Of a DNA stretch of 64,000 nt, positions 27,096-35,547 are shown piece after piece. The stretch spans positions 1,614,573-1,678,572 of the forward strand of contig NZ_VWSH01000001.1 of assembly GCF_008629695.1 (NCBI RefSeq), read 5' to 3'. Under the pieces are notes generated by a model. That model did no database searches, had not been told where the DNA came from, and saw only the letters and a list, made by a program, of their open reading frames with translations. The translations under genes and the position numbers were made by a program. The first letter of the stretch is position 1; every line of letters begins with the position of its first letter. Source of the stretch: Taibaiella lutea. Its GTDB lineage: Bacteria; Bacteroidota; Bacteroidia; Chitinophagales; Chitinophagaceae.

Positions 27096-28217
27096 ATGAG
27101 AATATCATTTACCCTATTTTGCCTGCTATTATGCTCAAATATTAATGCCCAGACTATTTATCCGAGCGGCGTTACAAACTGTATAGCACGATATGATTTC
27201 AGTACTACGCAAACGACTGTTACAAGCTTACAAGACGTTAGTGGAAATAATAATAACTCATACGTGGTTCAGGATATTGTTCCTACTACAAGCTGGAGGA
27301 ATTTACCAAATAAAGCAATGCTTTTTAATGGTTCAAGCAGCTACGCAATCATTCCCGATGCTGCTAGTTTAAGGACTCAGGCCGTGACTATGGTAGCTTT
27401 AGTTAAATTAAATGGCTTTTATGATGGTGATTGCCAATTTTCACAAATACTTACTAAGGGTTATCCGGGATATATACCAGGGCAGTATGCTTTAGCACTA
27501 ACGGACGATGTATATGACCATGATTGCCACAGTTTCAGCTCGACACATCAACAACTTATTGGATATTTTAACGAATCATACACTACTCCGGGTATGCAAC
27601 CGAACCCAGGCAATTATGTCAGCACCGGGAAATGGTATTTTCTTGCAATATCTTTTGATGGGCCAAATTTGAGTTACTATCAGGTACCGATGGATGCCGG
27701 TTTCCATTACAATAATATTGCACCAATCTACTCAGCTTCAAATATTCCGAATTCTATGGGTGTAAATACACAGGATATTACCATTGGAAGAACATTTAAT
27801 CCTCCTTTTCCATACTGGTTTAACGGAGCAATGGATGAAATTGTATTATTTAATAAGATCCTGAACACGAAGGAAATTCAAAGCGTATATGATTATTTAT
27901 GGAATGATGGTGCACCTGCAACAGTTTCAACAGTTGATATAAAAAATCAGATTTCAGATTTTGTGCTTTATCCAAATCCCGGTAATGGCTCCTTTACAAT
28001 TACAGCAAATACAACTTTTGATAATGGCGAATTACCTTATCAAATAATAAATACATTAGGACAAGTTATTTATAGTGGCTTACTTACTGCCGATAATGGA
28101 ATTATAAAACAAAATATCAGCATACCAAAGGATGTTGCTAAAAGCGGTACTTATGTATTTGTTGTAAATCAAGCAGGTATAAAAGTTGTAAAGACATTTA
28201 CGCTATTGAAGAATTAG
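27096..28217 (+). CDS. T9SS-secreted LamG/concanavalin-like domain protein
   Basis: From the ATG at 27096 the product is 373 residues with a signal peptide (MRISFTLFCLLLCSNINAQ). A laminin-G/concanavalin A-like domain spans about 25-275 (IARYDFSTTQTTVTSLQDVS, then AMLFNGSSSYAIIPDAASLR and NGAMDEIVLFNKILNTKEIQ). A type A T9SS sorting domain ends it (LYPNPGNGSFTI, GTYVFVVNQAGIKVVKTFTL). LamG folds usually bind glycans or proteins. A longer frame into the previous gene is rejected. It follows the type B cargo gene by 32 bp and is probably co-transcribed. Confidence 0.88.
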   Translation: MRISFTLFCLLLCSNINAQTIYPSGVTNCIARYDFSTTQTTVTSLQDVSGNNNNSYVVQDIVPTTSWRNLPNKAMLFNGSSSYAIIPDAASLRTQAVTMVALVKLNGFYDGDCQFSQILTKGYPGYIPGQYALALTDDVYDHDCHSFSSTHQQLIGYFNESYTTPGMQPNPGNYVSTGKWYFLAISFDGPNLSYYQVPMDAGFHYNNIAPIYSASNIPNSMGVNTQDITIGRTFNPPFPYWFNGAMDEIVLFNKILNTKEIQSVYDYLWNDGAPATVSTVDIKNQISDFVLYPNPGNGSFTITANTTFDNGELPYQIINTLGQVIYSGLLTADNGIIKQNISIPKDVAKSGTYVFVVNQAGIKVVKTFTLLKN

Positions 28218-28236
28218 ATAATTTTTTTCGTGAAGG

Positions 28237-28268
28237 AAGAGGAGGGCTTTAAAAAATGCCCTCCTCTT
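28237..28268 (+). terminator. Hairpin after the LamG gene
   Basis: A perfect 11-bp stem (28237-28247 with 28258-28268) of GAGGAGGG type has a loop of 10, and lies 19 bp after the stop. The trailing T-run is short, so it is a plausible but weak terminator. Confidence 0.65.
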
Positions 28269-28300
28269 TGCATTAAGGTTAATTTAAAAAGAAGGTAACA

Positions 28301-28327
28301 TTGACGCTCTTCTATTTCATAACTTTG
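28301..28327 (+). promoter_or_regulatory. Promoter of ispG
   Basis: TTGACG at 28301 and TAACTTTG at 28320-28327 match the Bacteroidota -33 (TTTG-like) and -7 (TAnnTTTG) elements with about 16-17 bp between them. They lie 17 bp before the ispG ATG. Confidence 0.65.
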
Positions 28328-28344
28328 CCTCTTATTGAAGCAAT

Positions 28345-30345
28345 ATGCAGGATTACGCGGCGTCATTGACGCAATATGAAAGATTGAAAACACGTGAAGT
28401 AAATGTGGGTGGTTTGTTGATAGGTAATTACAATCCTATTCGTTTGCAAACTATGACCACAACAGATACGATGGATACCACTGCTACTGTGGCTCAGACC
28501 ATCCGTTGTATTGAAGCAGGTGCAGAACTGGTGCGTATTACAGCACCATCCAAAAAAGAAGCTGAAAATTTATTGAATATAAAGAATGAGCTAAACCGCC
28601 TGGGTTACCATGTGCCGTTGGTGGCTGATATTCATTTCACACCTAATGCCGCAGAAATTGCTGCACGTATTATTGAAAAGGTACGTGTCAATCCGGGCAA
28701 TTATGTGGACAAGAAAAAGTTTGAACAGATTGAATATACCGATGCGGAATATCTGGAAGAAATTGAACGTATCAGGGAGCGCTTTACGCCACTGGTAAAG
28801 ATTTGCAAGGAATATGGAACGGCAATGCGCATCGGCACCAACCATGGTTCATTAAGCGACCGCATCATGAGCCGCTATGGCGATACGCATATCGGTATGG
28901 TGGAAAGTGCGATGGAGTTTTTACGTATTGCGCGTGATGAAAATTACCACAATATCGTATTGAGTATGAAAGCCAGTAATCCGCAGGTTATGGTGCAGGC
29001 TTACAGATTGCTTACCGGCACTATGTTTCAGGAGTTTGATGAATGTTATCCTTTGCATCTTGGTGTTACAGAAGCAGGTGATGGTGAAGATGGCCGCGTG
29101 AAAAGCGCTGTGGGCATGGGAACCTTATTGGAAGATGGTATTGGCGACACTGTTCGTGTAAGCCTGACGGAAGAACCTGAAGCTGAAATTCCGGTATGCA
29201 GGGATTTGGTAAAACGATATCCACAGGCGACTGATATTCCTTCTGAAAACTCCAATGAAAAGATTACTGTAAATACTCAAAAATATAATACTTCATTTGC
29301 TGTCGGAAATATCGGAGCGGGGCATGTTCCGGTAGTTATTGCTGATTTTAGTAAAGTAGAAAATATTACGCCGAAGTCACTGGAAAGCATTGGTTATACT
29401 TATGATGAAGCAACTGACAAATGGAGCATAAGTGATTTAGCTGCCGATTATATTTTCACCGGCAAACCTGAATTATCTTTTGCATTGCCCGGAACATTAA
29501 AGGTTATCACCTGGCCGCAATATTGGGCTGAATCTACTGACCAGACAAAGTATTTCCCCATTTTCTCAGATGCCGAATTTATGGAGGCCGATGCTGAAAG
29601 CGATACATTGAACTTTGTAATGATAGATGCAAGTGGTGCTGAACCATTGCCTTCAGAGATATTGGAAGATTTGTCAAAAGACAGAACCGTTGTAATCTGC
29701 CTGAGCAGTACCGATAAAAATGCCATGCAAAGCATCCGCAAAAGATACTGGGAACTGGCAGCTGCCGGGGTTCAGAATCCTACTATTATTATTACTGACA
29801 GCAATTGGAAAACTGCAGATGAACATCTTATTCATTATGCTACAGAAGCCGGCGCTTTGTTGCTGGATGGATATGGAAATGGTGTTTGTTTCGGAATGAC
29901 AGCAAATGCCTACAAAACCTTCTCTGCTTCTTTTGAACAAGAAACATTATCCGGAAGAAATTACAATACCAATGCAAATATTGAGCAATTTGTAAACTCA
30001 ACAGCATTTTCCATATTGCAGGCCACACGTACCAGAATTTCCAAAACCGAATATATCAGTTGCCCTTCCTGTGGGCGGACATTGTTCGATTTACAGGAGA
30101 CAACCGCCATGATCCGCAGCAGGACCAATCACCTGAAAGGAGTGAAAATAGCTATTATGGGATGTATTGTAAATGGTCCGGGAGAAATGGCTGACGCAGA
30201 TTTTGGTTATGTTGGCAGTGGTGTGGGGAAAATCACACTTTACAAAGGCAAAGATGTTGTGAAGAAAAATGTGGATAGTGATGTTGCTGTCGATGAATTG
30301 ATAAGTTTATTAAAGGAAAATGAAGCATGGGTGGAACCTGCGTAG
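28345..30345 (+). CDS. ispG: 4-hydroxy-3-methylbut-2-en-1-yl diphosphate synthase IspG (long form)
   Basis: This 666-residue enzyme converts MEcPP to HMBPP in the MEP isoprenoid pathway. The N-terminal TIM barrel (VNVGGLLIGNYNPIRLQTMT, then VPLVADIHFTPNAAEIA) and the C-terminal ferredoxin-like [4Fe-4S] domain (SCPSCGRTLFDLQE, IMGCIVNGPGEMADADFGYV) are separated by an inserted domain (about residues 290-540). This makes it the long type known from Bacteroidota, Chlamydia and plants. It is preceded by a good promoter and followed by a bidirectional terminator, so it is monocistronic. Confidence 0.96.
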   Translation: MQDYAASLTQYERLKTREVNVGGLLIGNYNPIRLQTMTTTDTMDTTATVAQTIRCIEAGAELVRITAPSKKEAENLLNIKNELNRLGYHVPLVADIHFTPNAAEIAARIIEKVRVNPGNYVDKKKFEQIEYTDAEYLEEIERIRERFTPLVKICKEYGTAMRIGTNHGSLSDRIMSRYGDTHIGMVESAMEFLRIARDENYHNIVLSMKASNPQVMVQAYRLLTGTMFQEFDECYPLHLGVTEAGDGEDGRVKSAVGMGTLLEDGIGDTVRVSLTEEPEAEIPVCRDLVKRYPQATDIPSENSNEKITVNTQKYNTSFAVGNIGAGHVPVVIADFSKVENITPKSLESIGYTYDEATDKWSISDLAADYIFTGKPELSFALPGTLKVITWPQYWAESTDQTKYFPIFSDAEFMEADAESDTLNFVMIDASGAEPLPSEILEDLSKDRTVVICLSSTDKNAMQSIRKRYWELAAAGVQNPTIIITDSNWKTADEHLIHYATEAGALLLDGYGNGVCFGMTANAYKTFSASFEQETLSGRNYNTNANIEQFVNSTAFSILQATRTRISKTEYISCPSCGRTLFDLQETTAMIRSRTNHLKGVKIAIMGCIVNGPGEMADADFGYVGSGVGKITLYKGKDVVKKNVDSDVAVDELISLLKENEAWVEPA

Positions 30346-30353
30346 ATTTACAC

Positions 30354-30404
30354 TTTTATCAAATGGCAGATGGGATTAACTTTCCATCGGCCATTTGATA
30401 AAAA
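30354..30404. terminator. Bidirectional terminator between ispG and the epimerase gene
   Basis: A 14-bp perfect stem (30354-30367 with 30390-30403) continues, after one mismatch, with a further 5 bp. A/T runs lie on both sides. It separates two convergent genes. Confidence 0.9.
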
Positions 30405-31415
30405 TTACATGCTCACCCCCATTCCCGGCACCATAGGCACACTAATTAATCCATTATCATAAGTCAGCCCTTTCCCAATATTTTCAGCGAGTAATAGAGG
30501 CCCATCAATATCAGCATAATTTGCCAAAGGCAATAAATGAGCCAGTGCCGTAGCGCCGACAATAGTTTCGCACATACCACCCAGCATAATTTTTTTCTTT
30601 GCCTTTTTAGCAGCCCTTATCATATTAAGAGCTGGCGTAATACCGCCACATTTTGATAGTTTTATATTAATACCGTCATACAGTTCCAAACACGCTTCCG
30701 CATCTTTTTCTTCCCTGCAAGCCTCATCTGCAATTATCGGAATCTGTGTCAGTGTTTTGAGCTTTTTCATGCCTTCAATATCATTCCTGTCCAATGGCTG
30801 CTCTATCAGTTCAATCTTCATTTCTTCGAGTAACGGAAGTATTTTTTCAAGTTGGTCAATAGTCCAGGCCTCGTTCGCATCAATCCTTATAATGGCATCG
30901 GTAGCTTTCCGCAGGGCTTCCAAAGAAGATAAATCATTTTCGCTACCAACTTTTAATTTATATATAGGTGATGGTTTAACTTTCACCCGTTCCGCAATCT
31001 CTTCAGGACTATTGATGCCAATTGTATAATCCGTTAAAGGAATATTTTTCCATTGCAGGCCAATAAGTGAATACAATGGACGACGGTTCAATTGCGCATA
31101 TAAATCCCAGCCCGCCATGTCCAAAGCCGATATCAGAAAATTTTGCCCGGGAAACAAATGATGCAGAAAATGCCAGAATCGTTCAGGGCCATTCAAGGCA
31201 TATTTTTCTAAAACCGAACGATTTTTTTCGAGCAACACAATCATTTCATCCACATCTGCGTTATAGTACCCGATTGAAGTTGTTTCGCCGTAACCAACCA
31301 TGCGGCCAAGGCTTAAAGACAATATCAGCGTAGGTTGATGCGTTTTTAGACCTTTGGAAATGGCAAAGGGATATTCAAAAGGGAGATCGTATGATTGATA
31401 TTTTAATTGCAACAT
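30405..31415 (-). CDS. Dipeptide (L-Ala-D/L-Glu) epimerase, enolase superfamily
   Basis: The 336-residue protein (ATG at 31415; a longer frame to 31487 is not supported by family N-termini, which begin near MLQLKYQSYDL) shows the muconate-lactonising subgroup of the enolase superfamily. The catalytic K-x-K is in IYKLKVGSEND. The metal ligands are in IRIDANEAW, IELIEQPLD and IPIIADEAC. The second catalytic lysine is in INIKLSKCGG. Such enzymes epimerise L-Ala-D-Glu from recycled murein peptides so they can be degraded. Substrate preference is inferred from family resemblance. Confidence 0.88.
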   Translation of the reverse strand: MLQLKYQSYDLPFEYPFAISKGLKTHQPTLILSLSLGRMVGYGETTSIGYYNADVDEMIVLLEKNRSVLEKYALNGPERFWHFLHHLFPGQNFLISALDMAGWDLYAQLNRRPLYSLIGLQWKNIPLTDYTIGINSPEEIAERVKVKPSPIYKLKVGSENDLSSLEALRKATDAIIRIDANEAWTIDQLEKILPLLEEMKIELIEQPLDRNDIEGMKKLKTLTQIPIIADEACREEKDAEACLELYDGINIKLSKCGGITPALNMIRAAKKAKKKIMLGGMCETIVGATALAHLLPLANYADIDGPLLLAENIGKGLTYDNGLISVPMVPGMGVSM

Positions 31416-31491
31416 GCGGATTGTTTGATGCAAATCTCTATAGAACCGGACAAACGAAGAAAAAAATTTATTTTTAAGCCCGCGCAACCAT

Positions 31492-31499
31492 TATCTTTG
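31492..31499 (+). promoter_or_regulatory. Bacteroidota -7 box (TATCTTTG)
   Basis: TATCTTTG lies 22 bp before the ATG of the beta-barrel gene at 31522. It matches TAnnTTTG, but no clear -33 element is visible. Confidence 0.5.
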
Positions 31500-31521
31500 C
31501 GCCTCAATTGTTATAGTAAAT

Positions 31522-32229
31522 ATGAAGAAAATCATTGGAATGCTGACTTTGGCCTTAGCTTTTATGTCAGCAACTCATGCACAGGAGAATCCTGAAAACC
31601 CTGTGAAAAAAGTTATTAAACCATCGCGCGATTTTGTAATGTTTCAGCTTACTTATGAAAACTGGTACAATACACCCGATTCTGTAAACATCGGCGGGAT
31701 TGGCCGTGGTTTTAATGCTTATTTGTGTTATGATTTTCCGATTGCAAAATCCAATTTCAGCTTTGCAGCAGGTCTTGGCGTAGGAACCAGCAATATTTAT
31801 TTTAATAATCAATTACTGGTATTGAATAATCCGACAGGCATTGCCACATTCAGAAATGTGGATTCAGGTGGTGTAAACAATTATAAGAAAAGTAAACTGA
31901 CAACTGCCTATCTTGAAGCACCTTTTGAATTTCGTTTTTTCGGTGATAAATACAATCGCAACCGTGGATTCAAAATGGCTATAGGTGCACGTGTCGGCAT
32001 GTTGATAAATGCACATACCAAAAATAAAAACTCTTTAACCGGTCCGGTCATTACAGAAAAAGTTTCATCAAAAACTTCTTTTCAGACCTGGCGTGTTGCC
32101 CCTACTTTCAGAGTCGGATGGGGTAATTTCTCCTTATATGGTTCAATGAATATCACACAATTGTTCAATTCCGGGCAAGGGCCTGAAGTGTACCCTTATT
32201 CTATAGGACTATGTGTTACAGGACTTTAA
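31522..32229 (+). CDS. Outer membrane beta-barrel-like protein
   Basis: The 235-residue protein has a signal peptide (MKKIIGMLTLALAFMSATHA) and a barrel-like mature part (FVMFQLTYENWYNTPDSVNI, then FSFAAGLGVGTSNIYF, FEFRFFGDKY and VAPTFRVGWGNFSLYGSMNI). It ends in YSIGLCVTGL. It belongs to the broad class of small Bacteroidota outer membrane barrels. No ligand or partner can be inferred. Confidence 0.75.
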   Translation: MKKIIGMLTLALAFMSATHAQENPENPVKKVIKPSRDFVMFQLTYENWYNTPDSVNIGGIGRGFNAYLCYDFPIAKSNFSFAAGLGVGTSNIYFNNQLLVLNNPTGIATFRNVDSGGVNNYKKSKLTTAYLEAPFEFRFFGDKYNRNRGFKMAIGARVGMLINAHTKNKNSLTGPVITEKVSSKTSFQTWRVAPTFRVGWGNFSLYGSMNITQLFNSGQGPEVYPYSIGLCVTGL

Positions 32230-32260
32230 TCTGAAATTTCACAAAGTCACAAATATTAAA

Positions 32261-32294
32261 AAATCCCCGGCAGAAATACTGTCGGGGATTTTTC
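32261..32294. terminator. Bidirectional terminator
   Basis: A 13-bp stem with one G-U pair (32261-32273 with 32279-32291), core AATCCCCG/CGGGGATT, is flanked by A and T runs. It separates two convergent genes. Confidence 0.9.
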
Positions 32295-32307
32295 TTTTAG
32301 AAAATTA

Positions 32308-33771
32308 TTATCTGCGTTTCATGGAATGTTGTTCCTGTTCCATGTGAATAACAGAAGATTCAATACCATATTTTTCCTTGATGTGCCGAGCCATACATTC
32401 AGCTGCAAAAACAGAGCGATGTTGTCCGCCTGTACAACCAAAAGAAATACTCAGATGGTCAAACCCTCTCGTTATGTAATCATCTATAGAAATATCTACT
32501 GTTGAAAAAACACTTTCCAGAAACTGAGGCATGAGTGTTTGGGTCATCAGGTATTCTTTTACAGCAATATCTTTTCCCGTTTGTGTTTTATAAACCTCTA
32601 TTCTTCCCGGATTCAAAATGCCCCTGCAATCAAACACAAATCCGCCGCCATGACCGGTTATATCTGCCGGGATTCCTTTTTTATAGGAAAAGCTATATAG
32701 GTGTATCTTGAGTTTGGTGTCAACTAACAATGCTTCATTCAAACCTTCAAACTGTTTTGTGATTTCAGGCCTGACCAATTGTTCCAGCACATATCTCAAC
32801 TCGCTGTAAGCCGGTATATGGCCGTAAGTTTCAAGAAACTGCTTTAACTGCTGTAATGCAGGTTTAATACTTTTAATAAAGTGCGGTTTACGCTCCAGCA
32901 ATCCCCTGAAACCATAGGCGCCAAGCGTTTGAAGAATACGCAACAGTACGCAATCCAAATAGGTTTTCCTGAATTCCATTTCATTGAAGCTTGGAATTTC
33001 AGGCAAAGTCTTTAATGCTTCAAAATAATAATTGACCAGTTCATTCTTCCAGTCATTCGGCAACTGGGCCCTTGCCTGCCAAAGCAGAGAGGCAAGGTCG
33101 TATTGCGGCAAACCCTGCATGCCGCCCTGATAATCTATAAAAGCGACCTCATTATCAACAACCTGAATGTTACGGCTCTGAAAATCGCGGTACATAAAGG
33201 TTTGTGGCCTTACTGCAGAAAGATGTTTGCTCCATTCCTCCAGCTCCTCCAATAAGGCAGGTTTATTATACTGAACCTTCATCAGGTCGGCAAAATAAAA
33301 CTTGAAATAAAGCAAATCAGCAAGAATCTGTTGCCGATCGAAAGAATTGGCAGCATAACAAAGAGAATAATCAATTTCTTTACCGGCAGCCCAATGGAAA
33401 TGAACTAAATGCCGGATGCTTTTTTTGAAAAGCTCTTTCGTTTCCGGCGTAAAGCCTTCTTTATTCAAAATATCGAAAAGAGAAGTATCGCCTAAATCCT
33501 GCAAAAGATAATATTGCTTATCACCGCTCCTGGCAAGGATTTCCGGAACAGGTAGCTTATGCTTTGAAAAAACCTGACTGAAATAAAAAAAGGTATTGTT
33601 TTCTTTTTTATCAGGATTATAAGCGCCGATGGCACTGTGTTTCGCACTTCTCAACCGAACATATTTTCTGTCTGAACCGGATGGTGGAATCATTATGATT
33701 TCTTCCGGGGCTTCATCAAAGTGTTTTGTAAAAAGATCTGTAAGTACTGTGGTTAAATTCTTGACGGGCAA
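32308..33771 (-). CDS. Fusion of an aminoglycoside-phosphotransferase-fold kinase and RapZ C-terminal domain
   Basis: The 487-residue protein (TTG start at 33771) is a fusion. Residues about 1-340 are an APH-fold small-molecule kinase with the catalytic loop YRDFQSRNIQ and metal motif VAFIDYQGG, similar to sugar kinases of the AmgK class that phosphorylate MurNAc/GlcNAc at C1. Residues about 352-487 are the RapZ C-terminal domain, with SISFGCTGGQHRSVFAAECM. In E. coli that domain senses glucosamine-6-phosphate and binds small RNAs. The N-terminal P-loop ATPase of RapZ is absent. It is 11 bp after the sixA-like gene in a leftward operon with lpxH. Amino-sugar sensing or salvage is inferred. 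Confidence 0.85.
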   Translation of the reverse strand: MPVKNLTTVLTDLFTKHFDEAPEEIIMIPPSGSDRKYVRLRSAKHSAIGAYNPDKKENNTFFYFSQVFSKHKLPVPEILARSGDKQYYLLQDLGDTSLFDILNKEGFTPETKELFKKSIRHLVHFHWAAGKEIDYSLCYAANSFDRQQILADLLYFKFYFADLMKVQYNKPALLEELEEWSKHLSAVRPQTFMYRDFQSRNIQVVDNEVAFIDYQGGMQGLPQYDLASLLWQARAQLPNDWKNELVNYYFEALKTLPEIPSFNEMEFRKTYLDCVLLRILQTLGAYGFRGLLERKPHFIKSIKPALQQLKQFLETYGHIPAYSELRYVLEQLVRPEITKQFEGLNEALLVDTKLKIHLYSFSYKKGIPADITGHGGGFVFDCRGILNPGRIEVYKTQTGKDIAVKEYLMTQTLMPQFLESVFSTVDISIDDYITRGFDHLSISFGCTGGQHRSVFAAECMARHIKEKYGIESSVIHMEQEQHSMKRR

Positions 33772-33782
33772 AATAAAAATTT

Positions 33783-34286
33783 TTATTGGTTCTTGGGGTA
33801 ATCAAAATAACTCAGGTGATGCTTAACATCCCGAAATTCGCGCCAGTGCTCTGCTTCAAACGAAATCCCGACAATTGCACATGTCGGTAAATCTGTAATC
33901 GGCAGGTCTCTCAGCAAATCAAACGCAAATTGTGTAATACCGGGATTATGCGCTACCATGAATAAGGTTTGTACTTCATCATTAATATCCGTTTCGCTTA
34001 TAACAGACTCAAAAACGGCCGGGGCAGCATGATATAAGCGATCTATATATTGAATGTCTTCTTTTTCATAACCTACTTCTTTTGCAATAAGCCTTGCTGT
34101 TTTTGCAGCTCTTTTGGCAGAGCTTGAAAGAATCAGGTCCGGAATAATTTGTTGCTTCAGCAGGCGCTGACCCATAACAGGCGCATCTGCTTTTCCTCTT
34201 TCATTCAGTGTTCTTTCAAAATCAGGCTGACCGGGTGTATTCCAGTCTGATTTTGCATGTCTGATCAACACCAATGTTCTTTTCAT
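33783..34286 (-). CDS. SixA-like histidine phosphatase
   Basis: The 167-residue protein opens with the histidine-phosphatase signature LVLIRHAKSDW, followed by LNERGKADAPVMGQRLL and a second His in FMVAHNPGITQFA. Length and motifs fit the SixA branch, which removes phosphate from phosphohistidine in phosphotransfer proteins. The true substrate is unknown. It is in the middle of the lpxH - sixA - kinase/RapZ operon with gaps of 13 and 11 bp. Confidence 0.9.
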   Translation of the reverse strand: MKRTLVLIRHAKSDWNTPGQPDFERTLNERGKADAPVMGQRLLKQQIIPDLILSSSAKRAAKTARLIAKEVGYEKEDIQYIDRLYHAAPAVFESVISETDINDEVQTLFMVAHNPGITQFAFDLLRDLPITDLPTCAIVGISFEAEHWREFRDVKHHLSYFDYPKNQ

Positions 34287-34299
34287 AGAAATTCAGTAT

Positions 34300-35055
34300 T
34301 TATTTTTTATAATACTGTAAACTTAATTGTGTTCCGTCAAAAACGGCATAGCTATTATATTTTATCCAATCACCCAAATTGATATACAGGCTTTCGGGCT
34401 CCAGCTGATAAGACAATGCAAGATGTCTGTGGCCGAAAATGAAATAATCGTAATGTTTTTCTCTCAGTTTTTGCCTGCAAAACTGCACCAGCCATTCTTT
34501 ATCCTCTCCCATAAATTCGGCTTCGGCCTCTACATGCTTCGGTCCTTTTCTGCTGAAATAATTGGCAATACCAACTCCCGTATCCGGATGCAATCTTCGG
34601 TACAACCATTGTGCCAGCGGATTTCTGAGCACACCTTTCAGGAATTTATATCCATGATCGCCGGGACCAAGTCCGTCGCCGTGTGCAATCAGAAACCTTT
34701 TCCCGTTCACTTCAATTTCTATCGGATGATGATGCACCGGTATATTCAACTCTTCTTCAAAATAACCACGCATCCAGAGATCGTGGTTGCCCGTAAAAGC
34801 CTCAATCTTTAATCCTGCATCGCTCAGTTCGGCAAGCTTCCCAAGAAAACGGGTATAACCTTTCGGTATTACATTTGAGTATTCAAACCATACATCAAAA
34901 ATATCGCCTACCAGGTAAAGACAATATGCATCTTTACGGATCTCATCCAGCCATTGACAAAGTAACTGTTCGCGTTGCCTGCTGGCTTCCTTATCAGGAA
35001 TGCCAAGGTGAAAATCGGAAGCAAAATATATTTTTTTACCCTCGGGTAACTGCAT
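34300..35055 (-). CDS. UDP-2,3-diacylglucosamine diphosphatase, LpxH-like
   Basis: The 251-residue calcineurin-like metallophosphoesterase has the ligands in FASDFHLGIPD, LVGDIFDVWF, TGNHDLWMRG, IAHGDGLGPGDHGYKFLK and FGHRH. The H-x7-R-x type insertion and the GDGLGPGD segment are typical of the LpxH family, which cleaves UDP-2,3-diacyl-GlcN to lipid X in lipid A synthesis at the inner membrane. The ATG is at 35055. It is the first gene of the operon with the SixA-like phosphatase and kinase/RapZ fusion. Confidence 0.9.
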   Translation of the reverse strand: MQLPEGKKIYFASDFHLGIPDKEASRQREQLLCQWLDEIRKDAYCLYLVGDIFDVWFEYSNVIPKGYTRFLGKLAELSDAGLKIEAFTGNHDLWMRGYFEEELNIPVHHHPIEIEVNGKRFLIAHGDGLGPGDHGYKFLKGVLRNPLAQWLYRRLHPDTGVGIANYFSRKGPKHVEAEAEFMGEDKEWLVQFCRQKLREKHYDYFIFGHRHLALSYQLEPESLYINLGDWIKYNSYAVFDGTQLSLQYYKK

Positions 35056-35246
35056 TGTAACGAATAGCGGTGTATAAATGATAAGGTCGCAAAAATACTG
35101 AAATTAGACGGATGAAACAGCTAAATAGTTTGTGCGCTACATTTTTATGAGTGTGTCATTATATTAAAACAGAGAAGATTATGATTGGTTGATGTAATTT
35201 ACCGATGCAATCTTTATAAAACATTTTTTCGTTTCAGGAAAAATCT

Positions 35247-35254
35247 TACTTTTG
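35247..35254 (+). promoter_or_regulatory. Bacteroidota -7 box (TACTTTTG) upstream of tRNA-Ser
   Basis: TACTTTTG matches TAnnTTTG. A TTTTTTCG stretch at 35224-35231 could serve as the -33 element. It lies about 60 bp before the tRNA. Confidence 0.5.
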
Positions 35255-35313
35255 CAGCCCTTCAAATCAGGAGACTTGTATGAGTGGTGAAGATTGCCTG
35301 AACAAAAATTAAT

Positions 35314-35400
35314 GGAGACGTGTCCGAGTGGTTGAAGGAGCACGCCTGGAAAGTGTGTATATGGGAAACTGTATCGCGAGTTCGAATCTCGCCGTCTCCG
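35314..35400 (+). tRNA. tRNA-Ser (anticodon GGA)
   Basis: The 87-base sequence folds as a class II tRNA. The acceptor GGAGACG pairs with CGTCTCC. The anticodon stem CACGC/GTGTG encloses the loop CTGGAAA (anticodon GGA, serine UCC/UCU codons). A long variable arm and the T arm GCGAG-TTCGAAT-CTCGC follow, with discriminator G. CCA is not encoded. A promoter box precedes it and a strong terminator follows directly. Confidence 0.97.
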
Positions 35401-35402
35401 CA

Positions 35403-35443
35403 AAAGGGACAAACGATGTTAATCATCTGTTTGTCCCTTTTTT
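35403..35443 (+). terminator. Terminator of tRNA-Ser
   Basis: A 12-bp stem (35403-35414 with 35429-35440), with a further GATG/CATC inner pairing, ends in six or more T, immediately after the tRNA. Confidence 0.9.
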
Positions 35444-35547
35444 ATTTCATAAATATCGGGCCATAGGCTGAGCGCCGTGTGGAACCCCAACATCCCATGT
35501 AATCTTCTGCAGTGTCCTATCCTAATTTATAAATTGTTACCCGGAAA

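Noticed and set aside
35179..35412. Minus-strand reading frame of 77 codons
   Set aside because: It lies across the tRNA-Ser and its terminator, has no family features, and is a shadow of RNA-gene sequence.
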